From an uncultured Bacteroidia bacterium (GTDB lineage: Bacteria; Bacteroidota; Bacteroidia; J057; CALAJH01): a stretch of DNA of 58,460 bases. Below the pieces are notes generated by a model. It was not told the origin of the DNA. It ran no database searches and saw nothing but the letters and a program-made list of their open reading frames with translations. Below, piece by piece: positions 9,368 to 19,609 of this stretch. The stretch is from NCBI GenBank assembly GCA_937922655.1, contig CALAJH010000062.1, positions 1 to 58,460 on the forward strand, written 5' to 3'. The first letter of the stretch is position 1. Every line of letters begins with the position of its first letter. Position numbers and translations under genes: made by a program.

Positions 9368-9502
9368 ATGGGAAAAGGCGACAAACGCACGAAAAGAGGA
9401 AAAATTTGGCGGGGTTCGTTCGGCAAAAGCCGTTTAAGCAAACGCAACCGCCGCAAAGCCGAAAAACGCGCCGCCGCGCAACGCGCCGCCTCCGCCGCTT
9501 GA
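9368..9502 (+). CDS. 30S ribosomal protein THX (bTHX)
   Basis: 44 residues. The start MGKGDKRTKRGKIWRGSFGK is the signature of the small basic ribosomal protein THX, which sits at the top of the 30S head and contacts 16S rRNA. The tail is rich in Lys, Arg and Ala. A -7 box lies just upstream. Its stop codon overlaps a possible TTG start of the following phosphodiesterase gene (TTGA at 9499-9502), suggesting translational coupling. It lies in a different frame from the longer open frame over the same bases, which is unlikely to be translated here. Confidence 0.9.
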   Translation: MGKGDKRTKRGKIWRGSFGKSRLSKRNRRKAEKRAAAQRAASAA

Positions 9503-10188
9503 TTTTCGGTTTGACGTTGGGCGCGGTCTTGGGTCCGTCGTGGCTTTGCGGGCAGGTACGGCTGCATTCGCACAACGATTACAACCGTCGTCCCGCGCTT
9601 TTGCGCGCCCTGCGCTACGGCGCCGAAAGCATCGAAGTGGACCTTTTCGTACGCAAAGACAGGGTTTGCGTGGCCCACCTGCCGTGGGGTGTGCGAAAGA
9701 AAAGAACGTTGGAAAACCGATACCTTGAACCGATGCGCCGCATTTTGGCCCGCAACGGCGGCTCGGTTTACGGCGACTCAAAGCCCGTCGTCGTCTACTT
9801 TGATTTTAAAGAGCGGGCCGAAAAAATTTTCCCCGCCCTCGACCGAACGCTCGAACGCTATCGCCCGATGTTCGCCGTATTTTCGGATACGGGAACGGTG
9901 CGCGACGGCCCGTTGCGTATCGTCGTCGAACATCGCACGGGCAAAACCGACGTCTACGGCCACGCCGCAAGGAGCGCGGGCAACGGCGCCCGAACCCTCA
10001 TGGTCTTCGACAAATACGCCAACGTCAAAGATTATCGCCTTCCCGCCGGCGCCCCGTACCGGATATACGCCGCACCCGATGGCCCCAAACATTGGCGAAA
10101 ACAAATGGAGGCGGGCGTGGGTTATTTGCACACCAACCGCCTCAAAGCCGCCCGAAAGTTCTTGGACGCATGGTACGCAAAGCGTTGA
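9499..10188 (+). CDS. Secreted phosphodiesterase-like protein (PI-PLC/GDPD fold)
   Basis: About 229 residues if started at the TTG at 9499. There is no ATG between the THX stop and the first conserved motif, and a start further upstream would run antiparallel in frame over all of thx. The N-terminus is hydrophobic ([18 protein letters not shown]), like a signal peptide. HSHNDY then follows at ~23-28, with ESIEVDLF and VAHLPW further on. These are the conserved N-terminal elements of the PI-specific phospholipase C/glycerophosphodiester phosphodiesterase superfamily (AIM6-like). It probably cleaves a phosphodiester in the periplasm; the substrate is unknown. Its last 19 bases overlap yidD. Confidence 0.7.
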   Translation: MIFGLTLGAVLGPSWLCGQVRLHSHNDYNRRPALLRALRYGAESIEVDLFVRKDRVCVAHLPWGVRKKRTLENRYLEPMRRILARNGGSVYGDSKPVVVYFDFKERAEKIFPALDRTLERYRPMFAVFSDTGTVRDGPLRIVVEHRTGKTDVYGHAARSAGNGARTLMVFDKYANVKDYRLPAGAPYRIYAAPDGPKHWRKQMEAGVGYLHTNRLKAARKFLDAWYAKR

Positions 10189-10382
10189 TATTTTTGATAC
10201 GGGTGTATCAAGCGGGCGTTTCGCCGTATTTTCCGCCGGCGTGCCGTTACTCGCCGACGTGTTCGCAGTACACGGCCGAAGCCATCGCCAAGCACGGCCC
10301 CATAAAAGGAATATGGCTGGGAATCAAACGCATCGGACGCTGCCATCCGTGGGGCGGAAGCGGCTACGACCCCGTGCCGTAA
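10170..10382 (+). CDS. yidD: Membrane protein insertion efficiency factor YidD
   Basis: 70 residues from the ATG at 10170. The sequence [20 protein letters not shown], then [15 protein letters not shown] and [15 protein letters not shown], is the full YidD family pattern with its conserved cysteines. YidD sits on the inner membrane and assists YidC-dependent insertion. Usually it is next to rnpA/yidC; here it overlaps the 3' end of a phosphodiesterase gene, so expression is probably coupled to that gene. Confidence 0.93.
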   Translation: MVRKALIFLIRVYQAGVSPYFPPACRYSPTCSQYTAEAIAKHGPIKGIWLGIKRIGRCHPWGGSGYDPVP

Positions 10383-10383
10383 G

Positions 10384-10818
10384 TTATTCGGGTTTGTAGG
10401 CCGTTACCGATATTTCCACCCGTGCGCCCTTGGGCAAACCCGCCACCGCCACCGTCTCCCGCGCCGGATAGCCGCCCTCGGAAAAATAACTTGCATAGAC
10501 CTCGTTGACGGCGGCGAAATCGGCCATGTCCAACAAAAAAATCGTCGTTTTGACGATGTGCGAATACTCCAAGCCGGCGACGCTCAACACTTTTCCAACG
10601 TTGTTCATCGCTTGACGGGCTTGTTCGACAACGCCGGGGCCGGCGAATTCGCCCGTGGCGGGGTCGGTCCCGATTTGTCCGGAAACAAAAAGGACGTTGC
10701 CCGCCCAAGCCGCCGGGCTGTACGGGCCAATGGTTTTCAACGATTCGTGGGTAACCTTCATGGGGCTTTGCGCCGACAAAAGCGTCGGCAAGGCCCACAA
10801 AATTATCGTTTTTTTCAT
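10384..10818 (-). CDS. RidA/YjgF-family protein with signal peptide
   Basis: 144 residues. The ATG at 10818 overlaps the TGA of the upstream gene (ATGA), which fixes the start. The RidA pattern is clear: IGPYSPAAWAGNVLFVSGQIG, then NVGKVLSVAGLEYSHIVKTTIFL and YPARETVAVAGLPKGARVEISVTAY. The conserved Arg (R in PARETV) and acidic C-terminal region are kept. Family members hydrolyse reactive enamines or imines such as 2-aminoacrylate in the cytosol. This one carries a hydrophobic N-terminus ending LLSAQ, so it may be exported to the periplasm. It is co-transcribed with the CPBP protease. Confidence 0.88.
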   Translation of the reverse strand: MKKTIILWALPTLLSAQSPMKVTHESLKTIGPYSPAAWAGNVLFVSGQIGTDPATGEFAGPGVVEQARQAMNNVGKVLSVAGLEYSHIVKTTIFLLDMADFAAVNEVYASYFSEGGYPARETVAVAGLPKGARVEISVTAYKPE

Positions 10819-11546
10819 AACGCTCGTACGGTAAAAACCACCACGTCGTACAGGGCGTGAGTCCACGCCGTTACGCCAAAGCCCCGCGCCACCAACAACG
10901 CGCTCATCGCCACGCCGAAAAACGTCCGAAAAAAGAATTTGTACATTGAAAAATCGTCGCCGTATTCGCCGATGACAAACTTAAAGTGAGCCAACGAAAA
11001 AAGTACGGCGGTCGTCAGCACGATGACCACGACGTTTCCGGGCTTGTTGGGGTCGCGCCCGATGAACAGGAACGCCCCCTGCAACAAACTCACCAGCGCC
11101 AGCCGAAAAAACAACTCTTCGTAAAAACCGGCGCCCAAAGACATGACCACGTCCCCCAGCCAGCCGCGCGAACCCACCCCCGCGTTCATCGTCAAACTCG
11201 ACGGCGAAACGACGAGCGGCGCCAAGTATCCCAAGCCGACGTACAAGACCAAGGCCCAAAAAAACGATTCGATGCCGCCGAGTACGAGGTAGTCGAAACG
11301 GAGGCGAAGCCCGGCTTTGTAGTCGCGTACCAAAAAGACGATGCCCACGAGCAGGGCGAGGCCCGCGACGTACAACGGCCCGTTCGGAAAGGCGTAAACA
11401 AGGGTCTTGAGCCATACCGCCGCACCGTTGTCCACCCCCGAACCCGACAACAACCCCCAACGCAGACCCTCGTATAGGCCCAAAAGCATCCCGCCCATCA
11501 CGATGCCATAGCTGACTTTTCTACTCTCGGCCCAATATTTTTTCAT
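10815..11546 (-). CDS. CPBP-family intramembrane glutamic endopeptidase
   Basis: 243 residues with about seven hydrophobic segments. The catalytic signature EELFFR is at 143-148, followed by FSLAHF with H187 and WTHALYD with H230, the set of residues that defines CPBP/Rce1-type (ABI) membrane proteases. The substrate is unknown. The stop overlaps the ridA-like start by four bases, so the two form an operon. Two small palindromes lie upstream of the ATG (11548-11557 and 11564-11580). Confidence 0.88.
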   Translation of the reverse strand: MKKYWAESRKVSYGIVMGGMLLGLYEGLRWGLLSGSGVDNGAAVWLKTLVYAFPNGPLYVAGLALLVGIVFLVRDYKAGLRLRFDYLVLGGIESFFWALVLYVGLGYLAPLVVSPSSLTMNAGVGSRGWLGDVVMSLGAGFYEELFFRLALVSLLQGAFLFIGRDPNKPGNVVVIVLTTAVLFSLAHFKFVIGEYGDDFSMYKFFFRTFFGVAMSALLVARGFGVTAWTHALYDVVVFTVRAL

Positions 11547-11547
11547 A

Positions 11548-11580
11548 AACCATGGTTATATTTTGGCGCGATATACGCCA
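11548..11580. promoter_or_regulatory. Two small palindromes before the CPBP protease gene
   Basis: AACCATGGTT at 11548-11557 is a perfect 10-bp palindrome one base from the start codon. TGGCG-N7-CGCCA at 11564-11580 is a 5-bp inverted repeat. Either could be a repressor site, or chance. Confidence 0.3.
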
Positions 11581-11716
11581 TTTAGCCTCCGATTTTTTTA
11601 TTCGATACGTCTTTGGGATGAAAACGTTGCAAAAAACGGCATGCTCAATTTATAAATTTTGTCTTTTTTTGCGTGTGTTTTCCAAGCCCTTGGCGCCAAA
11701 ATTTTGAAACGCCGAA

Positions 11717-14611
11717 TTAAATTCCGAGTTCGCGGCGCAAGAACCGCCCCGTGTGGGAGGTTTCGACTAGGGCCACTTCTTCGGGCGTGCCTTCGGCGAC
11801 GATGCGTCCGCCGTCCGCGCCCCCTTCCGGTCCCACGTCGATGACGTAATCGGCCGATTTTATCACGTCCATGTGATGTTCGACGACCAAGACGGTGTTG
11901 CCTTTTTGCACCAAACGATTGAGTACGTCAATCAACAGGGCCACGTCTTGAAAGTGCAGGCCCGTGGTCGGTTCGTCGAGGATGTAAACGGTTTTTCCCG
12001 TGTCGCGCTTGACGAGTTCGGAGGCGATTTTCATGCGTTGGCACTCGCCGCCGGAAAGCGTCGTTGCCGATTGTCCGAGCGTGATGTAGCCCAAACCCAC
12101 CTCCTTCAATACGCCGATTTTACGGTGAATGGCCGGAATTTTATCGAAAAAATCCGTCGCTTCCGCCACCGTCATTTTGAGTACGTCGCTAATCGAACGG
12201 CCTTTGTAACGGATTTCGAGCGTTTCGCGATTGTAACGCCGGCCGCGACACACGGGGCACTCGACGCTGACGTCGGGTAAAAAGTTCATTTCGATGACCT
12301 GAACGCCGTTTCCCGAACAGTTTTCGCACCGTCCGCCTTTGACGTTGAACGAAAAACGTCCGGGTTTGTAGCCGCGCATCGAGGCTTCGGGCAATTTGGC
12401 GAAAAGGTCGCGTATGGCGGTGAAGACCCCCGTATAGGTTGCGGGGTTGGAACGGGGCGTACGGCCGATGGGTTTTTGGTCGATTTCGATGATTTTGTCG
12501 ACGTGTTCGAGGCCCTCGACCCTTTGGTAGGGCAAACACGGTTTGTCCCGGCGGTAAACGTGTTTGTGCAGAATGGGATAAAGCGTATGATTGACCAACG
12601 ACGACTTTCCCGAGCCCGAAACGCCCGTTACACAAACGAAGAGTCCCAGCGGCAGGCGAAAGTCCACGTTTTTGAGGTTGTTTCCCGACGCGCCGTAAAC
12701 GCTTAAAAACCGGCCTTGGGGACGGCGGCGGATGGCGGGAACGGCAATGGTTTTTCGGCCCGAAAGGTAGTCCGCCGTTTGCCCCGCGTTTTGGACGAAA
12801 ACCTTGGGCGGTCCTTCGGCGATGACCTGCCCGCCCAACGAGCCGGCCCCGGGGCCGACGTCTATCACGTAGTCGGCTTCGAGCATCATGTCCCGGTCGT
12901 GTTCGACGACGACGACGGTGTTGCCCAAGTCCCGCAGTTTTTTCAGCGATTGAATGAGCCTGTGGTTGTCGCGTTGGTGCAAACCGATGCTTGGCTCGTC
13001 GAGGATATAGAGCACGCCTTGAAGTTGCGAGCCGATTTGGGTGGCCAAACGAATGCGTTGGGCTTCGCCGCCCGAAAGCGTGTGCGCCGAACGGTGAAGA
13101 TGGAGGTATTCCAAACCGACGTCGCGCAAAAAGCCCAAGCGCGTACGCACCTCTTTCAAGATTTCGCTGGCGATGAGTCGTTGGCGTTCGTTGAGCGCCC
13201 CGTCCACCGACTCGAACCATGCCGCCAATGCGTTTATCGGCATCATGCAGAGTTCGACGATGTTTTTGCCGCCGACCATGAAGCGAAGGCTTTCGCGCGA
13301 CAAACGTCCGCCCTTGCAATCGGGGCAAACGCAAACGCTCGTAAATTCTTCGACCCCCGTTTTACGGCCCGTACGCTGTTCGTACATGGCCAGCCAGTGG
13401 ATGTAGTGGGCCAAACCGATGTATTTGCCCTCCACGGTGATGCGCGGATGAAAAAAGAAAAACGACTCTTCGTACTCGTTTACGGCCGAAGGCGTGAATC
13501 TTTCCTCCATGCCGTAAAGCAAGATGTTTTTTTGTTTTTCCGAAAGCGATTTCCACGTTGCCGCGGGAGGTATTTTGAGTTGTTTGAAAACGTCGGTCAG
13601 CGCACGGGGTAGGGGGTCTGCGATTTCGCTTTGCAAGAGGGCTTGCATACCGCCGTTGAGCAGGGGTTTTTCGGGCGCGCCGACGATGGCCTCGACGTTG
13701 GGGGTGGAAATTTCGCCCAATCCCCGGCACGTCGGGCATTGTCCGTACGGCGAATTAAAGGAAAAGGTGTTCGGCTCGGGCGGCGGAAAACTTTCCCCCG
13801 TTTCGGGGTCGGACATTTCGGTGCTGTAATATTCGGGTTTTGAGGACGCGCGCATGACCATCGCCGCCGTTTTGCTTAGTTTCAAGGCCTCGGTCAGCGA
13901 ACGTTTCAATCGTGGACGGTTGATGTCGTCGACCTTGAAATAATCCACCACCGCCTCGACGTCGTGCTTTTGGTTTCGATTGAGTTCGAAGTCTTTTTTT
14001 AAGGCAAGCAACCGGCCGTCGACGCGCACTTTTTCGTGGCCGAGTTTGTAAAGTTTGTTTAGTTCGTCTTTGAAACCGCCTTTGCGTCCCCGGACGATGG
14101 GCGCCAACAAATAAATTTCCGTTCCGTGATGTTTGTCGAATATTCGCGATTCGATTTCTTCGGGGCTCAGGCTTTCGAGCGGCCGGCCCGTCACGCCGTA
14201 CGCCGTCGAAGCCCGGGCGTACAAAAGGCGCAAATAGTCGAAAATTTCCGTTACCGAGCCGACGGTCGAGCGCGGATTGCGGCTCGTCGTTTTTTGGTCG
14301 ATGGCGATGACGGGGCTCAGGCCGTTGATTTGTTCGACGTCGGGCCGTCTGAGTTCGCCGATGAACTGACGCACGTAAAGCGAAAACGTTTCAAGGTAGC
14401 GGCGTTGGCCTTCGGCGTAGAGCGTGTCGAAAATCAGCGAGCTTTTCCCCGAACCCGAAACGCCGGTAACGACCGTAAGCATGCCGCGCGGGATTTTGAC
14501 GTCGACGTTCTGGAGGTTGTGTTCTTTGGCCCCCCGGATTTCGACGTATTCGGGTTCGACGACGGGGGCGCCCATTTCGGCCAACGCCGCCTCGTCCAAT
14601 GCAAATATCAT
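11717..14611 (-). CDS. uvrA: Excinuclease ABC subunit A
   Basis: 964 residues, close to the usual ~940. Two ABC ATPase halves are present. The first Walker [11 protein letters not shown] is at 50-59, with signature [12 protein letters not shown]. The second half has [25 protein letters not shown] and Walker [13 protein letters not shown]. The zinc module [16 protein letters not shown]...CPVCRG and the pairs CPTC and CPDC are intact. It recognises DNA damage together with UvrB in nucleotide excision repair. An extreme N-terminal Cys pair seen in many UvrA proteins is missing; I recall the same in other Bacteroidota. It is divergent from dnaG with a 237-base gap that shows no strong feature. 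Confidence 0.97.
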   Translation of the reverse strand: MIFALDEAALAEMGAPVVEPEYVEIRGAKEHNLQNVDVKIPRGMLTVVTGVSGSGKSSLIFDTLYAEGQRRYLETFSLYVRQFIGELRRPDVEQINGLSPVIAIDQKTTSRNPRSTVGSVTEIFDYLRLLYARASTAYGVTGRPLESLSPEEIESRIFDKHHGTEIYLLAPIVRGRKGGFKDELNKLYKLGHEKVRVDGRLLALKKDFELNRNQKHDVEAVVDYFKVDDINRPRLKRSLTEALKLSKTAAMVMRASSKPEYYSTEMSDPETGESFPPPEPNTFSFNSPYGQCPTCRGLGEISTPNVEAIVGAPEKPLLNGGMQALLQSEIADPLPRALTDVFKQLKIPPAATWKSLSEKQKNILLYGMEERFTPSAVNEYEESFFFFHPRITVEGKYIGLAHYIHWLAMYEQRTGRKTGVEEFTSVCVCPDCKGGRLSRESLRFMVGGKNIVELCMMPINALAAWFESVDGALNERQRLIASEILKEVRTRLGFLRDVGLEYLHLHRSAHTLSGGEAQRIRLATQIGSQLQGVLYILDEPSIGLHQRDNHRLIQSLKKLRDLGNTVVVVEHDRDMMLEADYVIDVGPGAGSLGGQVIAEGPPKVFVQNAGQTADYLSGRKTIAVPAIRRRPQGRFLSVYGASGNNLKNVDFRLPLGLFVCVTGVSGSGKSSLVNHTLYPILHKHVYRRDKPCLPYQRVEGLEHVDKIIEIDQKPIGRTPRSNPATYTGVFTAIRDLFAKLPEASMRGYKPGRFSFNVKGGRCENCSGNGVQVIEMNFLPDVSVECPVCRGRRYNRETLEIRYKGRSISDVLKMTVAEATDFFDKIPAIHRKIGVLKEVGLGYITLGQSATTLSGGECQRMKIASELVKRDTGKTVYILDEPTTGLHFQDVALLIDVLNRLVQKGNTVLVVEHHMDVIKSADYVIDVGPEGGADGGRIVAEGTPEEVALVETSHTGRFLRRELGI

Positions 14612-14828
14612 CGCCTAGGTTTAAGACCGCCAATTTACGTTTTTCCCGTGAATCTAGGACGTTTGTTTTTTCGCGTGGGGGGAATCCGACGCTTTTTCGG
14701 CGCCAACCGCAACGCCGCGGCGTTGGCCTTCGGCATCGTCTCCCGCGTATCTTTCCCATCGATTGATTTTTTCCACGCCCCCTCGTCGAAAAACGCCCAA
14801 GATTTTTTCGAGCGCCGAAAATCGTTTG

Positions 14829-14836
14829 TATATTTA
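14829..14836 (+). promoter_or_regulatory. -7 box TATATTTA for dnaG
   Basis: Seven of eight positions match TAnnTTTG; it ends 12 bases before the ATG at 14849. Confidence 0.5.
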
Positions 14837-14848
14837 CGTTATAAAATC

Positions 14849-16900
14849 ATGGCAAAAATTCCCAAGGAGACGGTAGACGAGATTTTTCGTCGGGTGGACA
14901 TCTTGGACGTTGTTTCGGATTACGTTTCGCTCAAAAAGCGGGGGGCGAACTATTGGGGGTTGTCGCCGTTCAAACAGGAGCGTACGCCGTCGTTTTCGGT
15001 TTCGCCCGCCAAAGGCATCTATAAATGCTTCAGCACGGGCAAAGGGGGCAACGCCGTCGGTTTTTTGATGGAGATGGAAGGCCTGAGCTACCCCGACGCT
15101 TTGCGTCTTTTGGCCAAACGTTACGGCATTCCCATCGCCGAAACCGAAAGCGACGAAAGCCGCGCCGTGCGCGACAAACGCGAAAGCATGTTCGTTTTGA
15201 ACAACTTCGCCGCCAAATGGTTTGCCGCCCAAGTGGACGAAACGGCCCGAAAATATTTTGCCTCCCGAGGGTTCGACGACGAAACGATACGCGAATTCGG
15301 TTTGGGTTACAGCCCCGAGGCGTGGACGGCGTTTACCGACGCGGCCGTCAAGGCCAAATTCGCGCCCGTGTTGATGCTCGAAACCGGTCTGAGCGTCAAA
15401 TCCGAAAAAACGGGCAAGCTCTACGACAGATTTCGCGGGCGGGTCGTCTTTCCGATACACGACGTCATGGGCCGGGTGGCGGGGTTTGCCGCAAGGGTCT
15501 TGTCCTCGCAACCGCAAGTCGCCAAGTACGTCAATTCCCCCGAAAGCCCGGTTTACCACAAAGGCAAACTCCTTTACGGTCTGCATTTGGCCAAAAGCCA
15601 CGTTCGTACCCAAGGCGAATGTTATTTGGTCGAAGGCTACACGGACGTTATCAGCTTGTACAAGGCGGGGGTCAAAAACGTTTGCGCCGGGGCGGGAACC
15701 GCCCTCACCCCCGACCAAGCCGCTCTGCTCAAACGTTTTGCCGACGTCGTTACCGTCCTTTACGACGGCGACGCGGCCGGCGTCGGCGCCGCGCTCCGAG
15801 GCGTCGACGTGCTTTTGGCCCAAGGTTTGATTGTCTACGTCCTTCAACTGCCCGCCGAACACGACCCCGATTCCTTCGTCCGCCAAAACGGCGCCCAAGC
15901 CTTTTTCGACTACGCCGCCCAATTTCGCACCGATTTTATCACCTTTAAAATTCGCGCGTTAAGCAAAGGCAAGCTCCAAGACCCGGCGGAAAAAACGCGT
16001 GTGGTCAGGGAGGTGGCCGCCTCCGTCGCACGCATCCCCGACGACCTGCGCCGGACAATGTATATAAAGCCGTGTGCCGACGCGCTTAGGGTCGAGGAGG
16101 GACTCTTCGCGACGGCCGTGCGCGAAGAAGGACTCAGAATCCAACGCGAGGAAAAGTTGGCCAAAGAACGCGAGCGTCGATTGGGTTCGACGTTGCCCGG
16201 CATGCCCCCGCCGTCCGCCAAGCGCGTTCCGTTGTATTCGGACGTTCCGCCGCCGGATTTTCTGCCCGAGGCGCCGGACTTCGACCTTCCGCCGCCGGAA
16301 TCGTCGATTGCGCCGGCCCGAACGGTGAACGTTGTCGGCGGAAGTTCGTCCAAGTTTTTTCAGGAACGCGAACTCTTGCGCATTTTTCTCAATCACTACG
16401 ACAAAACCTTCAACATCGAAGGGGGGACGGTAACGGTGGCAAATTATATGACGGAAAAAATCGGCGACTATGTTTTTGAAACCGTTGTTTACGAGCGGTT
16501 GAAAAATTGGTTGTGCGCAATGACGGCCCAAGGCGGAAAAATATCGTTGGACGAACTGCTCTCGGGTCTTGTCGACGACCCCGAAGCCGAAGCGATGCGC
16601 AACGCCGCCGCCGAACTCCTCACGCCTCCCGAAAGCCTTAGCGACAATTGGCGAAAACACGACGTTTACCTCAAAGAGTTTGACGCCGACCTCGCCTTGA
16701 CCATCGTCCAATCCCTCCACCATTACGACCTACATTTTTTCAACGGCCTTTTAAAGCAGAACCTCGAAGAATTCAAGGCCGCCGCCCAAGAACGGGAACT
16801 CACCGACGAACAGTACGACCGCATGCTCAAACGCCACAACAAAATCTTGGAAACCCGAAAAATGATTGCCGATATGTTGGGCGTGGTCGTCATCGGATGA
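14849..16900 (+). CDS. dnaG: DNA primase DnaG with degenerate zinc finger
   Basis: 683 residues from the ATG at 14849 (MAKIPKETVDEIF), chosen because it is the family N-terminus and has a -7 box before it. The usual N-terminal zinc ligands C-H-C-C are replaced or partly lost: the segment GLSPFKQERTPSFS has S39 and K42 where Cys and His are expected, and KCFSTGKGG keeps C60 but has T63. The RNA polymerase core and Toprim motifs are intact (YLVEGYTDVISLY, VLYDGDAAGVGAAL). The C-terminal ~200 residues are the variable DnaB-binding part. It makes RNA primers at the replication fork. Loss of zinc ligands is, as I recall, also seen in Flavobacteriia primases. Confidence 0.95.
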   Translation: MAKIPKETVDEIFRRVDILDVVSDYVSLKKRGANYWGLSPFKQERTPSFSVSPAKGIYKCFSTGKGGNAVGFLMEMEGLSYPDALRLLAKRYGIPIAETESDESRAVRDKRESMFVLNNFAAKWFAAQVDETARKYFASRGFDDETIREFGLGYSPEAWTAFTDAAVKAKFAPVLMLETGLSVKSEKTGKLYDRFRGRVVFPIHDVMGRVAGFAARVLSSQPQVAKYVNSPESPVYHKGKLLYGLHLAKSHVRTQGECYLVEGYTDVISLYKAGVKNVCAGAGTALTPDQAALLKRFADVVTVLYDGDAAGVGAALRGVDVLLAQGLIVYVLQLPAEHDPDSFVRQNGAQAFFDYAAQFRTDFITFKIRALSKGKLQDPAEKTRVVREVAASVARIPDDLRRTMYIKPCADALRVEEGLFATAVREEGLRIQREEKLAKERERRLGSTLPGMPPPSAKRVPLYSDVPPPDFLPEAPDFDLPPPESSIAPARTVNVVGGSSSKFFQERELLRIFLNHYDKTFNIEGGTVTVANYMTEKIGDYVFETVVYERLKNWLCAMTAQGGKISLDELLSGLVDDPEAEAMRNAAAELLTPPESLSDNWRKHDVYLKEFDADLALTIVQSLHHYDLHFFNGLLKQNLEEFKAAAQERELTDEQYDRMLKRHNKILETRKMIADMLGVVVIG

Positions 16901-16958
16901 CGGCATATGTAAATTTTACGAAATATTGCCTTAAAATTTGCGGGCCGGGGCAAATTCA

Positions 16959-16975
16959 CTATTTTAGCGTCCGAT
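16959..16975 (+). promoter_or_regulatory. 17-bp element shared with the PorP leader
   Basis: CTATTTTAGCGTCCGAT occurs here, 39 bases before the TonB receptor start, and again at 28124-28140 before the PorP/SprF gene. It contains TATTTTAG, one mismatch from TAnnTTTG, so it may be a promoter with a conserved initial transcribed region. Confidence 0.5.
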
Positions 16976-17014
16976 ATTAACGGTATTCTAAACAACCCGG
17001 TAGGCACCACGTCG

Positions 17015-19546
17015 ATGATGTTAAAGATATACAAGTTTGCATTATTATTGGGTTTAATGCTCCCGTTTTGCGCGTGGGCGCAAAAAGTTACGGTCAAGGG
17101 GATAGTTACCAACGAGGACGGCGAAGCCTTACCGTATATTCGCGTCATTGGCAACCGCGGACAAACGGGCATCGAAACCAACGACCGCGGCGAATATCAA
17201 CTTCAACTCAACCGCCAAGACACGCTTTATTTGGAGTTTCAGGCGATGGATTACGAACAAAAAGAAATCGCCATTCCTCGCCCGACACAGGACGTCGTCG
17301 TTCAAAACGTCAAACTTGAAACCATCGGCGTGACTTTGGGGGTGGTAACGGTAACCGAACAGTTTCGTCAGCGCGTCGAAGAGACGACGGCCTCGCTTCA
17401 AACCGTTTCTTCCAAGCGTTTGGACCAATTTGCGAACACCAACATCATAGACGCGATTTCGATGGTGCCGGGCGTAACGATATACGACGAACAACCGAGT
17501 ATTCGGGGCAGCAGCGGCTACACGTACGGCGCGGGAAGTCGGGTATTGACCCTGCTCAACGGTTTGCCGATGCTTACCGCCGACCGAGGCTCGGTTTCGT
17601 TCGACATGCTTCCTACCGACAACGTGGCGCAAGTCGAGGTCTTCAAAGGGGCAACGTCGGTCTTGTACGGCGCGGGCGCCATGGGCGGGGTCATCAACGT
17701 CATCACCGCCGACCCCGCGGACACGCCGCGCACCGTCGTGCGTTTGCGTGCGGGCATGTTCGACGCGCCCCGCAACCGTTTGGCCGACTGGGACGGCCGT
17801 TCCGCCTCGGTTTTGCCCTCCGTTCACGTCTTCCATTCCCGGCGCATCGGCGAACATCTGGACTTTACCGCCCAAGCCGACGTCATGAAGGAAGGCGGCT
17901 ACCGGCGCGACGAATTTTCCGACCGCTTGCGCATCCTGCTCATGCCCAAATACCGTTTCGCCAAAAACTTTTACGTCGGTTTCAACACCCAGCTGAGCAT
18001 CGACTCGTCGGCGACGGTCATCTTCTACCGGGACTATCCCCGAGGCGCGTTGTTGCCCGGCCCCGGATTTCTTTCGATGCAGGTGTTGTATCGTATGTCT
18101 TTCGACCCTTATTTGACGTATATCGGACAAAAATCCCAGCATTTGTACCAAGGCAGAATTTATCATCAAGTCAACGAAATCAGCACGGGGCAGTCGGGAA
18201 CGTCCACACTCATTTATAACGAATACCAATTCAAACGCAGTTTTTGGAAGGACAAGATTCAGACGGTTTTCGGCGTCAATTACACGCGCAACCAAGTGGC
18301 GGCGGCACAAACCTTTGGAAGTCCGTACAGCGACGGCTTGGCCGGTTTTTTGCAGGCCAAGTTCAAATTCGGACAGCGCTTGAACGTTGTGTTGGGGGCA
18401 AGATACCAATACGAGGCGATTACGGGACAGAACACGGTAACGGACACCTTGCGCGACGCCGAAGGCAGGTACGTCAAACGCGCCGGCGCCCTCGAGGACG
18501 ACGGTTTCGTGACCAACATTCGCCGCCTCGACCCCGAACGTAAAATTCCCATCAACGACCCGCTTTTCCGCATCGGTTTGAACTACCGCGCCGGCGAAGG
18601 CACCTATATTCGCGCCTCGTGGGGACAGGCGATACGCAGTCCGTCGGTCGCCGAGCGTTACACCTCGACCTTTGCCGGCCCCTTGCAGGTCAAACCCAAC
18701 CCAACCATCAACGTCGAGCGCGGTTGGACGGCCGAAGTGGGCATACGCCAGTTGGCCAAGTTCGGCTCGGTCAAAGGTTTTGTGGATGCGGCGGCTTTTA
18801 CCATGCAGTTTAAGGATTTGGCCGAGTTTTATGCCGACACCGCCTCGCTTTTGCGCGGCGAAGTCGCTTTCACCGCCCAAAACGTTTCCGCCGCCAACGT
18901 TACGGGCGGGGAATTGATTATGGGTTTGGATTGGAAACCCGTCAAGGACTTCGGCGTGCTCATGGACGCCGGCTTTACCTTCACCAATCCCGTGGACTTC
19001 AACGGCAAAAAATCATGGGACGGCGACGACAGCACCGACGTCGTGGCCGGCGCCGCCATCCGCGCCCTCGGCCGAAACACGTCTTTGGCCGCGCTCATCG
19101 CCCCGCCCGTTCCCATTCCCGCCGACCGTCCCTACACCCTTAAATATCGCAACAAGTGGTTGGTGCGGGCCAACCTCACCCTCTCCTACAAACACTTCAG
19201 CTTCACGACCAACTATTCCTATTCCAGTCCTCTTATCAACGTGGACAAAGTCTTTTTGATTGACCTCGTCGAACACAACGTTCCCTTGCGCGGCGGCGGG
19301 GAGTTGCCCATCACCGAAGAGCTTTTGAACGGCTTGGGCCTGAATCGGCTTTTTCCCGACGTGCGCCGCTTCCGGGCCGTGCACAACAAAGGATGGCACC
19401 TCGTGGATTTCATTTTGGCCGCCAACTACGGTAGAAACACCGTTTCCTTCCACGTTTTCAACGCCTTCAACGAAGAATACATGACCATCCCCGGAACGCT
19501 GGGCAAACAACGCAACTTCGCCGTGCAGTGGAAAATCACGCTTTAG
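17015..19546 (+). CDS. TonB-dependent outer-membrane receptor
   Basis: 843 residues. A signal peptide ends at CAWAQ (~23). A carboxypeptidase-like regulatory domain follows (~24-110: VKGIVTNEDGEALPYIRVIG). The plug domain has DAISMVPGVTIYDEQPSIRGSSGYTYG and VEVFKGATSVLYGAGAMGGVINVIT. The remainder is the 22-stranded barrel, ending FAVQWKITL. Such receptors import large ligands (iron chelates, vitamins, glycans) with energy from TonB-ExbBD. No SusD-like partner is adjacent, so a sugar-specific SusCD pair is unlikely; the ligand cannot be read from sequence. ATGATG gives two possible starts. Confidence 0.95.
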   Translation: MMLKIYKFALLLGLMLPFCAWAQKVTVKGIVTNEDGEALPYIRVIGNRGQTGIETNDRGEYQLQLNRQDTLYLEFQAMDYEQKEIAIPRPTQDVVVQNVKLETIGVTLGVVTVTEQFRQRVEETTASLQTVSSKRLDQFANTNIIDAISMVPGVTIYDEQPSIRGSSGYTYGAGSRVLTLLNGLPMLTADRGSVSFDMLPTDNVAQVEVFKGATSVLYGAGAMGGVINVITADPADTPRTVVRLRAGMFDAPRNRLADWDGRSASVLPSVHVFHSRRIGEHLDFTAQADVMKEGGYRRDEFSDRLRILLMPKYRFAKNFYVGFNTQLSIDSSATVIFYRDYPRGALLPGPGFLSMQVLYRMSFDPYLTYIGQKSQHLYQGRIYHQVNEISTGQSGTSTLIYNEYQFKRSFWKDKIQTVFGVNYTRNQVAAAQTFGSPYSDGLAGFLQAKFKFGQRLNVVLGARYQYEAITGQNTVTDTLRDAEGRYVKRAGALEDDGFVTNIRRLDPERKIPINDPLFRIGLNYRAGEGTYIRASWGQAIRSPSVAERYTSTFAGPLQVKPNPTINVERGWTAEVGIRQLAKFGSVKGFVDAAAFTMQFKDLAEFYADTASLLRGEVAFTAQNVSAANVTGGELIMGLDWKPVKDFGVLMDAGFTFTNPVDFNGKKSWDGDDSTDVVAGAAIRALGRNTSLAALIAPPVPIPADRPYTLKYRNKWLVRANLTLSYKHFSFTTNYSYSSPLINVDKVFLIDLVEHNVPLRGGGELPITEELLNGLGLNRLFPDVRRFRAVHNKGWHLVDFILAANYGRNTVSFHVFNAFNEEYMTIPGTLGKQRNFAVQWKITL

Positions 19547-19609
19547 CCCCGTGCGCTTCAAACGCCGCTTGCCCGCCCGCGAATAGCACGATGGTTTTTT
19601 CGGACAACG

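Noticed and set aside
9355-9498. Upstream extension of the phosphodiesterase frame
   Set aside because: It lies over the THX gene in a different frame, is Arg/Lys-rich, and has no role before the signal-like segment.
17129-18880. Long minus-strand frame inside the TonB receptor gene
   Set aside because: It is the mirror of a real gene with a high-GC third position; no start context or domain, and the plus-strand protein is unmistakable.
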